A DNA stretch of 64,000 nt from Granulicella arctica. Its GTDB lineage: Bacteria > Acidobacteriota > Terriglobia > Terriglobales > Acidobacteriaceae. Positions within the stretch are counted from its first letter, which is position 1; each line of letters begins with the position of its first letter. Below the pieces are notes generated by a model. That model was not told the origin of the DNA. It was given only the letters and a program-made list of their open reading frames with translations, and did not search any database. Shown here piece after piece: positions 36,921-43,695 of the stretch. The stretch lies in the NCBI RefSeq assembly GCF_013410065.1, contig NZ_JACCCW010000002.1, positions 248,001 to 312,000 on the forward strand, in the 5' to 3' direction. Position numbers and translations under genes: made by a program.

Positions 36921-37369
36921 GAATCGCTCCTGCTCGGGTGAAGGATGTGGCGGGCGTGGTGTTGCTCGAGCGCGAGATTGTGGAGGCTCCGCATTGGGCG
37001 GAGGCTGAGTATGTGGCGATTGTGGATGCGGTTGAGGGTTCACTTCGGCGGTGTCTTCTGGTGGCCTGGCAGGATGAGGCGATGATGGGGTTTGCCGTGG
37101 GGAAGGTGATTGGCGCAGAGGCGGAGTTGGAGAGTGTAGCGGTGCGGAGTTCGGCGCGACGGGGCGGGGTGGGACTAGCGCTCTGCGCGGCGGTGGTGGA
37201 TTGGGCCTGGGCGCAGGGTGCGGAGGGCATGGATCTTGAGGTGCGCGCTTCAAGCGCAGGGGCGATTGGGCTGTATCGTAGGTTGGGTTTTCAGGATGCG
37301 GGGCGTCGGCGGGGATACTATTCGGATCCACAGGAAGATGCTGTGCTGATGCGGTTGGAGCAGGGCTGA
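36917..37369 (+). CDS. rimI: RimI-type GNAT N-acetyltransferase
   Basis: GNAT fold of 150 aa with the acetyl-CoA loop RRGGVGLALC and the C-terminal ASSAGAIGLYRRLGFQDAG typical of RimI, which acetylates the N-terminus of ribosomal protein S18. ATGA overlap with tsaB. Confidence 0.9.
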   Translation: MRIAPARVKDVAGVVLLEREIVEAPHWAEAEYVAIVDAVEGSLRRCLLVAWQDEAMMGFAVGKVIGAEAELESVAVRSSARRGGVGLALCAAVVDWAWAQGAEGMDLEVRASSAGAIGLYRRLGFQDAGRRRGYYSDPQEDAVLMRLEQG

Positions 37370-37462
37370 GTCGTATGTATGAGGTCGTGCTGATAGTCCA
37401 CGGATTGGGAAGTGCAGGTCTGTCTATCTCATAGGATTGGCTGGCCTATAATCGAAGGAACT

Positions 37463-38104
37463 ATGGTTCGTGATGGGTTTTTTTACGCGTTTGGGCTGGG
37501 AGTGGTGGCGGTCGTTCTGTGGCTGCTGACGAAGGTCGCGGTTTTGGTGGCGATCCCGGTAGTGCTGGCACTGTTTTTTCTATGGTTTTTTCGCGATCCG
37601 AATCGCAGTGTTCCCACAGAACCGGGGCAGATTGTGTCGCCTGCTGATGGCGTGGTGACCGAGGCTGAGTGGATTGAGACGACGACAGGAAGCCGGTTGC
37701 GGTTAAGCATCTTCCTGAACGTCTTCGACGTGCACGTGAACCGCTCACCCGTGAGCGGGACAGTGAAGATTGTCGAGCATCGCGAGGGTCAGTTTATGAA
37801 CGCGATGAACCCGGAGTCGGTCCTGCACAATGAGCAGACGCTGGTGGTGATTGACGGCGGCGGATACGATGTGGGCTTCAAGCAGATTGCCGGCCTGCTG
37901 GCGCGGCGCATTGTGTGCAACGTGAAGCCGGGCGACCGGGTGGAGCGTGGGCAGCGGGTGGGATTGATCAAGTTCGGTTCTCGTGTGGATGTGCTGCTGC
38001 CCTCGGAGGCGAATCTGAAGGTGAAGATGGGATCGCGGGTGAAGGGCGGATCGACCGTTCTTGCGGTGCTGCCGCAGCCAGGCGAGCCGGTGCTGGGGGC
38101 CTAA
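37463..38104 (+). CDS. psd: Phosphatidylserine decarboxylase proenzyme (short form)
   Basis: It makes phosphatidylethanolamine. Two membrane-spanning stretches at about 6-38 lead into FFLWFFRDPNR, then SPADGVVTEAE and FLNVFDVHVNRSPVSG. A Gly-Ser cleavage site that forms the pyruvoyl group is near 171-172 (KFGSRVDVLLP). The length of 213 aa matches the short archaeal-type Psd. ATG at 37463 has an AAGGA site. The stop TAA shares a base with the pssA start (TAATG). Confidence 0.93.
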   Translation: MVRDGFFYAFGLGVVAVVLWLLTKVAVLVAIPVVLALFFLWFFRDPNRSVPTEPGQIVSPADGVVTEAEWIETTTGSRLRLSIFLNVFDVHVNRSPVSGTVKIVEHREGQFMNAMNPESVLHNEQTLVVIDGGGYDVGFKQIAGLLARRIVCNVKPGDRVERGQRVGLIKFGSRVDVLLPSEANLKVKMGSRVKGGSTVLAVLPQPGEPVLGA

Positions 38105-38970
38105 TGGCGGAGGATACGCCGGCGTTGAGTATCGATGGAGAGAAGCCTCGACGCCGTCCCAGTCGCGGGATGTATGTGCTGCCGTCGCTGTTTACGGCCG
38201 GCAACATCGCTGCGGGATACTATGCGATCACGCAGGCGATCCAGGGCTCGGTTGCCGACCCAGCTTTTTTCGACCGCGCTGCACTGGCGATCGGCTTCGC
38301 GGTGCTGTTCGACGGCTTGGACGGTCAGGTGGCTCGCCGGACGCGGACGACGAGCGACTTTGGCAAGGAGCTGGACTCGCTGGCCGATGTGATTACCTTC
38401 GGCGTCGCGCCTAGCCTACTGGCATATATGTGGGGGTTCCGGCTGCTGCCACTGACGGTGCATCCGCTGATGCGGGACCGGATTCTGCATCTGGGTGTCT
38501 TCGTCTGCTTTCTTTTCCTGATCTGCGGGGCGTGTCGATTGGCGCGGTTCAATATCAGCGTGAATCCGCAGCCGCGCAATCCAGGGCGTCCGGGGAAGAA
38601 GTATTTTGTCGGCATGCCAATTCCGGCGGGTGCGGGGGTGATCGCGTCGGTGATTCACTTCTTCAATGGGGCACCGATCTACAACCCATATAAGTCGATG
38701 CTGTGGCTGGGGCTGATTCTTGGCACGGGCTTTCTGATGGTAAGCAGCTGGCGGTTCTGGAGCGGTAAGGAGATCAGTACCGGAGGGAGGCATCCCTTCC
38801 AGTTGGTGGTGGTACTGGTGCTGGTACTTGGCTTACTGTTGCTCTACTCGGAGTGGATGCTGATCCTGTTGGCGCTGGGGTATCTGGTGTCGGGCGTGAT
38901 TGCGCGACTGGCCTACTCGTGGAGTCGAAAGCATCGGCAAGCGACGATGCCGGGTGAGACGCAGATATAA
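38104..38970 (+). CDS. pssA: CDP-diacylglycerol-serine O-phosphatidyltransferase
   Basis: The first step to phosphatidylserine. CDP-alcohol motif LFDGLDGQVARRT followed by FGKELDSLADV gives the DGxxAR...G...DxxxD pattern. About eight hydrophobic helices follow over 288 aa. An N-terminal basic stretch (EKPRRRPSRGMYVLPSLFT) is usual. It is translationally coupled to psd, so PS is made and decarboxylated by one operon. Confidence 0.94.
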   Translation: MAEDTPALSIDGEKPRRRPSRGMYVLPSLFTAGNIAAGYYAITQAIQGSVADPAFFDRAALAIGFAVLFDGLDGQVARRTRTTSDFGKELDSLADVITFGVAPSLLAYMWGFRLLPLTVHPLMRDRILHLGVFVCFLFLICGACRLARFNISVNPQPRNPGRPGKKYFVGMPIPAGAGVIASVIHFFNGAPIYNPYKSMLWLGLILGTGFLMVSSWRFWSGKEISTGGRHPFQLVVVLVLVLGLLLLYSEWMLILLALGYLVSGVIARLAYSWSRKHRQATMPGETQI

Positions 38971-39015
38971 CGCGGGCCTGCTGCCGTTACTCGAATACAA
39001 AAAATGGAGTGTGTT

Positions 39016-40068
39016 ATGGCGCATGGGGTGTATCGGATCGGGATTGTGGGGGCGTCGTCGCTTGCGGGCAAAGAGTTGACAGACGTGTTGAGCGAGTCGC
39101 AGCTGGGGGCGTCCGACTTTGTGCTGCTCGACGATGAGGCGTTAATAGGGAAAATAACCGCTGCGGGTGATGAGATTGCAGTGATTCAGCAGCTGGATGC
39201 AAGCTCCTTCGAGCGAATGGACTTTGCGTTTTTTACGAACAGCGCAGATATGGCGGCGGCGAATTGGCAGAGCGCTCGGAAGGCGGGTGCAAGCATTGTC
39301 GATCTGACGTATGCGCTTGAGGGTCAAAAAGATGTGCTGGTGCTATCTCCGTGGGTCGAAGAGGCTCTTGCGGGGAAGGGGACTCCAGGTAGAACGATGC
39401 CTGACCTGGGTACGCCTGCGGTGGTTACGGCGCACCCGGCGGCGGTAATCCTGGCACTGTTGGCTGCGCGGTTGAAGAGTGTGGGGTTGATCCACTTGGC
39501 GGCGACTGTGATGGAGCCAGCGTCGGAGTATGGACGCCCGGCGATGGACGAACTACATCAGCAAACGGTCAACTTGCTGTCGTTTCAGACACTTCCAAAG
39601 GAGCAATACGACGCGCAGGTGTCGTTCAATCTGCTGCCTGCTCTTGGTGAGGCAGCAAAGATCAAGCTCGCAGCAACGCAGCAGCGAATTGTGGAACAGT
39701 ATGAAGTGATGGCGGCGGGACGGTTGCCAGAGCTGACGGTGCAGGTTGTCCATGCGCCGGTGTTTCACGGATATGTTGCGTCGGTGCTGATCGAACTGGA
39801 GTATCCGGCGATGGTGACGCAGGTAGAGGCAGCGCTGGCTGGTGCTCACGTGGATGTGGTGACGATAAAGTCTGATCCGCCGAGCAATCTGAGTGCGGCT
39901 GGGCAGGAAAATATTCTCGTCCAAGTGACCAAGGCGACTGCGGACGAGGGAGCGGCTCGACGATTCTGGGTATGGTTGGCGGCGGATAATCTGAAACTGC
40001 ATATGTTGAATGCGGTGGCGTGTGCACAGGAGCTGCGACGGTTGCGGCCACAAAGCAAAGTGCAGTAA
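39016..40068 (+). CDS. Aspartate-semialdehyde dehydrogenase-like protein (USG-1 type), no catalytic Cys
   Basis: The 350-aa protein has the dehydrogenase architecture: IGIVGASSLAGKELTDVL nucleotide loop, and the catalytic domain HLAATVMEPASEYGRPAMDE. Where active enzymes have a Cys followed by a Thr after an Asn-Pro (NPGC.T), this one reads VVTAHPAAVILAL, so it should not be an active dehydrogenase. E. coli Usg-1 shows the same loss. ATG at 39016 has GGAG five bases upstream. Role unknown. Confidence 0.82.
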   Translation: MAHGVYRIGIVGASSLAGKELTDVLSESQLGASDFVLLDDEALIGKITAAGDEIAVIQQLDASSFERMDFAFFTNSADMAAANWQSARKAGASIVDLTYALEGQKDVLVLSPWVEEALAGKGTPGRTMPDLGTPAVVTAHPAAVILALLAARLKSVGLIHLAATVMEPASEYGRPAMDELHQQTVNLLSFQTLPKEQYDAQVSFNLLPALGEAAKIKLAATQQRIVEQYEVMAAGRLPELTVQVVHAPVFHGYVASVLIELEYPAMVTQVEAALAGAHVDVVTIKSDPPSNLSAAGQENILVQVTKATADEGAARRFWVWLAADNLKLHMLNAVACAQELRRLRPQSKVQ

Positions 40069-40108
40069 CAAAGCTTCCAATGAGTATGAGCTACTCCTCG
40101 GGCACTGT

Positions 40109-40588
40109 TTATCTATAGCTTGACCAGTTCTCGTTTTCTGACGGGCCCCTTTCTTGACGCTCTTCTGGAGAGAGTTGCTTCAACAGTTCGCCGAGCGTGA
40201 CCGGGCCGACGACCATCAGATCGATATCGTTTTTCGGATTATCCTCTCCGCGCACAAACGAACCGTAGACGAAAGCGAATTCAATTGCTTTAGTCAGGAG
40301 AGCGAGTGGCTCCGCGAACTGGTGGAAGATGCCAGCGGTCTTGGCAAGCAGTGCATATAGTTCGGCGAACGCTGGATGGTCACGGTTCGCACAATAGTAG
40401 ACCTGGTTTCCGGTTTGCGACCGAACGATGAGTCCCGCATCTGCGAGCTTAATCAGCTCGCGTTGAACGGTCCCTACGCTGACCTCCGCACTGCGATCAA
40501 TCTGACGAACGAAGAAGGCTTCGTCAGGAGTGCCATATAAGGTCGCAAGGATGCGACCTCGGGTTTGTCCGAAGAGCAGATTTGCAAG
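40109..40588 (-). pseudogene. Degenerate winged-helix/nucleotidyltransferase protein
   Basis: The minus-strand frame encodes LANLLFGQTRGRIL, FFVRQIDRSAEVSVG, a winged helix, then a MNT-like nucleotidyltransferase core AFVYGSFVRGEDNPKNDIDL. No ATG, GTG or TTG precedes the domain (an in-frame TAG is at 40589-40591), and the C-terminus leaves the expected family sequence after QLSPEERQE and stops early. It therefore looks like a remnant of an MNT-domain regulator. It lies outside the left end of the element. Confidence 0.7.
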
Positions 40589-40594
40589 CTATGC

Positions 40595-40668
40595 ATTAGA
40601 TGTTCTAATCGCTGTTCTCGTTATGAGAACGAACTGCTAGTTCTTGTAAATTCTGGTTGACAGAATTT
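40595..40668. promoter_or_regulatory. Cluster of four adjacent palindromes
   Basis: Four inverted repeats in 74 bp: ATTAGA-tgt-TCTAAT at 40595-40609, GTTCTC-gttat-GAGAAC at 40614-40630, GAACT-gct-AGTTC at 40631-40643, AAATTCT-7nt-AGAATTT at 40648-40668. They sit directly upstream of the broken regulator gene and look like an operator region. Confidence 0.6.
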
Positions 40669-40770
40669 GGGAGTAGGGCGATCTTTACCGTCATGTTGTT
40701 ACTCTGAGATACGTTTAGTGGCCGTCGCGTAAAAACAGCCGAAAAAGTAGAAAACCAAACAGCCACCAAC

Positions 40771-40805
40771 GCAAAATGAATTCTCTGTCAGAGAAGTCAT
40801 TTTGC
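40771..40805 (-). terminator. Terminator-like hairpin next to the tRNA fragment
   Basis: GCAAAATGA and TCATTTTGC (40771-40779/40797-40805) plus an inner TTCTCT/AGAGAA stem form a near-continuous 15-bp hairpin. Its position relative to the tRNA-Leu fragment mirrors the terminator next to the intact tRNA at 59312-59343. Confidence 0.6.
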
Positions 40806-40822
40806 CAATAAGTCTTTTTATC

Positions 40823-40877
40823 TTGGTGCCGGGAGGGGGCGAACCCCCACGAGGTTGCCCTCGGCGGATTTTGAGTC
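40823..40877. repeat. attL: duplicated 3' half of tRNA-Leu
   Basis: 55 bp match the tRNA-Leu gene at 59365-59422 from the CCA end to the anticodon loop (TTGGTGCCGGGAGGGGG, CGAACCCCCACGAGG, GATTTTGAGTC). It lacks three bases in the T-arm (GGGGG-CGAAC instead of GGGGGGGTCGAAC), so it would not fold as a tRNA. It marks the left junction of the element. Confidence 0.88.
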
Positions 40878-41340
40878 TGATTTTAGGCATTTTGCAAGGC
40901 TCTGCATTGCGGCGCAAGAAGTCGCATCAAGCGTCTTATTTACATACAGATACGCGAGCGTTTGAGGTTGCAATGTAACGCAACCGAAAGCAGAAAAGTT
41001 GGAAACGAACAGCCATCAAAACAGCCACCTAAAAATGCACCATAAATCGTGCAATTCGTCTTTATAGACACAGCGGATTAGAACTCCGCCGGACGATCCT
41101 GATGGCTGTTTAGAGGTGACCCCATGCCGACTATACGCAGCGGACTTTAGTCCGATGGCTGTTGTGGTGGCTGTTGCCTCTTGTGCCGGTACGCCTGTTC
41201 ATCTCTATCCAACAAGCTCCAGCCCAGACAGACGATCAGAATAAACTTGCAAGGGAACGACGTAATTTACTTGTATCGACACGTCATAATATACTTGTGT
41301 TAGCGCATCACAACGAACTTGTGGTGACACACGATAGCAA
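40878..41340. promoter_or_regulatory. Left-end control region of the element
   Basis: 463 bp without a supported gene. It carries several AACAGCCA(T/C)C motifs: a direct pair at 41008 and 41020, a single inverted copy at 41100, and an inverted pair at 41154 and 41166. Four 24-bp repeats then run up to the fic start codon. Likely recombinase arm sites plus the fic promoter (inference). Confidence 0.55.
41245..41340. repeat. Four tandem 24-bp repeats abutting the fic start
   Basis: ACTTGT (ACTTGC in unit 1) recurs at 41245, 41269, 41293 and 41317, exactly every 24 bp. The remainder of each unit is partly conserved (GACACG, CATAAT). The last unit ends one base before the ATG at 41341. No Shine-Dalgarno is visible, only a weak GGTG inside unit 4. 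Confidence 0.8.
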
Positions 41341-42879
41341 ATGGCTCAGCCTAATGAAAAACTCGCAGCATCCCTAGCGGCATTGCACGATCTCCAGAGA
41401 CAGGGGCAGCACGTCTTTCGATCTGGAGAGTTGAGCCGCGTACACCGTGATCGTTTGGTCAAGAGCGGCTTCCTGCAGCCAGTCATCAAAGGATGGTTGA
41501 TGTCAGCGAGTCCTAGCGCACGCCCGGGAGACAGTACCGCCTGGTACGCATCCTTCTGGGAGTTTTGTGCCGCATACTGCACACAACGATTCGGAACGAA
41601 CTGGCACCTCTCGCCGGAACAATCTCTCCTTCTCCATGCCGAGAATACGGTCGTGCCGACGCAAACTATCGTTTACAGCCGGAAGGGTCACAACAACACG
41701 ACCAAGCTTCCATTCCATACCTCAATCTACGATCTGAAACAGTCGCAGCTGCCCCCCCGCAATCAAATTGTCGTTCGGGACGGCTTACGTCTCTTCTCTG
41801 CCGATGCAGCGCTCCTACGTGTACCGGAATCCTTCCTCCGCCGCAATCAAATCGAAGTGCAAATAGTTCTGTCCGGCATCACTGATGTCTCAAACCTGCT
41901 GCGCATGTTGCTCGATGGCGGCCACTCGGCGATAGCGGGCAGACTTGCAGGCGGGCTACGCAGAGTGAATAAGAGCGAACAGGCCGACGAGATTCTCATG
42001 ACGATGAAAGCCGCTGGATACGACGTCCGCGAATCTGACCCCTTCGAAGGAGAACAGAATTTCTTTGCGATTAGAGCGGCCGAGGAAACCCCGATTGTTG
42101 GCAGATTAAAGGCAATGTGGGCCGCATCACGCGAAACAGTGCTCAAGAGCTTCCCTCCTGCACCAGGTTTGCCAAGAAACAAGAAGGCGTACCTTTCTGA
42201 AGTAGACGAGGTGTACAAAAACGATGCCTACCATTCGCTCTCTATCGAGGGCTTCCGTGTCAGTCCTGAGTTGATTGAACGAGTCATGTCGGGCAAATGG
42301 GACCCGCGCCATCACGAAGCAGATCGCCAGAATCGTGATGCGCTCGCGGCTCGTGGCTACTGGCAAGCGTTCCAACGAGTCAAGCTGAGCGTATCCAAGA
42401 CCCTTGGTGGTGAGAACGCAGGAGTCATCGTCAAAGACGATCACCGAGAGTGGTACAGAGAACTCTTTGAACCTTCGGTTGCATCGGGCCTGATCGCTGC
42501 CTCGGCCCTAGCTGGATACCGCAATGACGCCGTGTATCTGCGGAACTCACGATATGTTCCCCCGCGCTGGGAAGCCGTCCGTGATGCCATGCCTGCTCTA
42601 TTCCATCTGATTCAGGAAGAGCCGGAAGCTTCCGTGCGGGCCGTTCTTGGACACTGGCTTTTTGGTTATATCCATCCCTATCCGGACGGCAATGGCCGAA
42701 TGGCTCGTTTTCTGATGAACGTGCTTCTCGCATCAGGTGGCTATCCTTGGACGGTCGTTCGAGTTGATGACCGAGCAGCGTATCTGCACGCTCTTGATCG
42801 TGCCAGCATCAACCTTGATCTCGAACCCTTTACCAGTTTCATCGTCAAACAGATGCAAGCTTCGTTGAAGAAGACTTGA
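41341..42879 (+). CDS. Fic domain protein with N-terminal winged helix
   Basis: Fic proteins transfer AMP or similar groups to proteins. The catalytic loop HPYPDGNGRMAR is near 445-456 and matches HxFx(D/E)GNGRxxR. An internal inhibitory motif SLSIEG (299-304) fits (S/T)xxxE(G/N), as in class II self-inhibited Fic. The first 230 residues resemble AbiEi-type antitoxin folds with a winged helix (RSGELSRVHRDRLVKSGFLQ). At 512 aa it is larger than usual. It may regulate itself through the repeats immediately upstream (inference). Confidence 0.88.
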   Translation: MAQPNEKLAASLAALHDLQRQGQHVFRSGELSRVHRDRLVKSGFLQPVIKGWLMSASPSARPGDSTAWYASFWEFCAAYCTQRFGTNWHLSPEQSLLLHAENTVVPTQTIVYSRKGHNNTTKLPFHTSIYDLKQSQLPPRNQIVVRDGLRLFSADAALLRVPESFLRRNQIEVQIVLSGITDVSNLLRMLLDGGHSAIAGRLAGGLRRVNKSEQADEILMTMKAAGYDVRESDPFEGEQNFFAIRAAEETPIVGRLKAMWAASRETVLKSFPPAPGLPRNKKAYLSEVDEVYKNDAYHSLSIEGFRVSPELIERVMSGKWDPRHHEADRQNRDALAARGYWQAFQRVKLSVSKTLGGENAGVIVKDDHREWYRELFEPSVASGLIAASALAGYRNDAVYLRNSRYVPPRWEAVRDAMPALFHLIQEEPEASVRAVLGHWLFGYIHPYPDGNGRMARFLMNVLLASGGYPWTVVRVDDRAAYLHALDRASINLDLEPFTSFIVKQMQASLKKT

Positions 42880-42938
42880 ACCGTCAGGCTGGCCAAGATA
42901 CTCGGAGCATACATCGGCTCCGTTCTTCATCCCATCAA

Positions 42939-43310
42939 TCAGATCGCTTTCCTTACTGCGGCCCGTTCGGAATGTACCCGCGCTTTCTTCATGCGCACGC
43001 GCTTAGGCAGACGTTCTTCATCCAGAAGAAGGCCGACATCGTCGCGGCTCACATCAATAAGGCTTCTCAGAGGATCGCCAAAGCCCAGGACGAAGAGCGC
43101 CATCGCATAAACGCCGAGACCAACTCCGGGGTCTCCCTTTTCAGCGCGGAGGTAAGTATTTTTGGAGACACCCATTCGCTCTGCTACAGAAATGACTGTA
43201 AGTCCCCGTTTACGCCGCGCGGTCGCAAGATCGCTGCCGAACTTGGTCACCGACCGCCTGACAGCGGGAGGAAGAACATCCGAGACGCCCGATCTCATAT
43301 AAGGCTCCAT
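42939..43310 (-). CDS. Xre-type helix-turn-helix regulator
   Basis: A 123-aa protein with a Cro/CI-type HTH at about 28-80 (LATARRKRGLTVISVAERMG, then SKNTYLRAEKGD). It resembles HipB-like antitoxins, but no hipA is adjacent. It converges on fic. Dense inverted repeats of the ATAAGGC/GCCTTAT type cover its start, so autoregulation is likely. ATG at 43310; ATG at 43298 also possible. Confidence 0.82.
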   Translation of the reverse strand: MEPYMRSGVSDVLPPAVRRSVTKFGSDLATARRKRGLTVISVAERMGVSKNTYLRAEKGDPGVGLGVYAMALFVLGFGDPLRSLIDVSRDDVGLLLDEERLPKRVRMKKARVHSERAAVRKAI

Positions 43311-43356
43311 ACATAAAGCCTTATGGCCTTATATGGACCAATATATAGGACTTTAT
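43297..43356. promoter_or_regulatory. Operator-like palindromes over the xre start
   Basis: ATATAAGGC at 43297-43305 is inverted as GCCTTATAT at 43326-43334, with a second nested palindrome CATAA-agcc-TTATG between them and a further AAAGTCCTATATATTGG-like region downstream. The arrangement matches dimeric HTH repressor sites. Confidence 0.6.
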
Positions 43357-43420
43357 GAAGTATTTTGAGGCATTACGTCTTGCTTCTACGAGCAGGCGAT
43401 GTTTCGTTCCGTTTGCCCAC

Positions 43421-43663
43421 TCACCCAACGATCCGTTCGGGATGGTCGCCACGCACATACTTCCGCAAGTCGGCCACAGGAATTAGAACCCTTCCGCCAA
43501 TTCTCCTGGTCGGCAATTTTCGATTTGCTATCAGGTAATCAAGCCCACGTTGACTGATGGAGAGTAGCTGGGCCGCTTCACCTCGACTGACAAGCAGCTT
43601 CTCCTCGGCTGGAATCGTGGCTCGCGCTGGTGGTTTTTTGTATGCGGTGTCGATTGCCTGCAT
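43421..43663 (-). CDS. Excisionase-like MerR/HTH_17 DNA-binding protein
   Basis: An 80-aa protein with a winged-helix DNA-binding domain at about 24-72 (LLVSRGEAAQLLSISQRGLD, RRIGGRVLIPVADLRKYV) of the excisionase family. In integrative elements such proteins bend attachment-site DNA for excision or activate transfer genes. It lies upstream of the xre gene and downstream of the relaxase on the same strand. Confidence 0.82.
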   Translation of the reverse strand: MQAIDTAYKKPPARATIPAEEKLLVSRGEAAQLLSISQRGLDYLIANRKLPTRRIGGRVLIPVADLRKYVRGDHPERIVG

Positions 43664-43695
43664 TGTCTGCTCCTTTGATAAAGAACTTGTTCTGC

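Noticed and set aside
40699..40917. 72-aa minus-strand frame across the left att site.
   Set aside because: It runs through the tRNA fragment and the hairpin; no conservation expected.
41245..41340. CRISPR-like array.
   Set aside because: Units are contiguous 24-bp repeats with no spacers and no cas genes anywhere in the window.
41161..41377. 71-aa frame containing the 24-bp repeats.
   Set aside because: It overlaps the fic start and lacks a ribosome binding site; the periodic peptide follows from the DNA repeats. Kept only as a remark.
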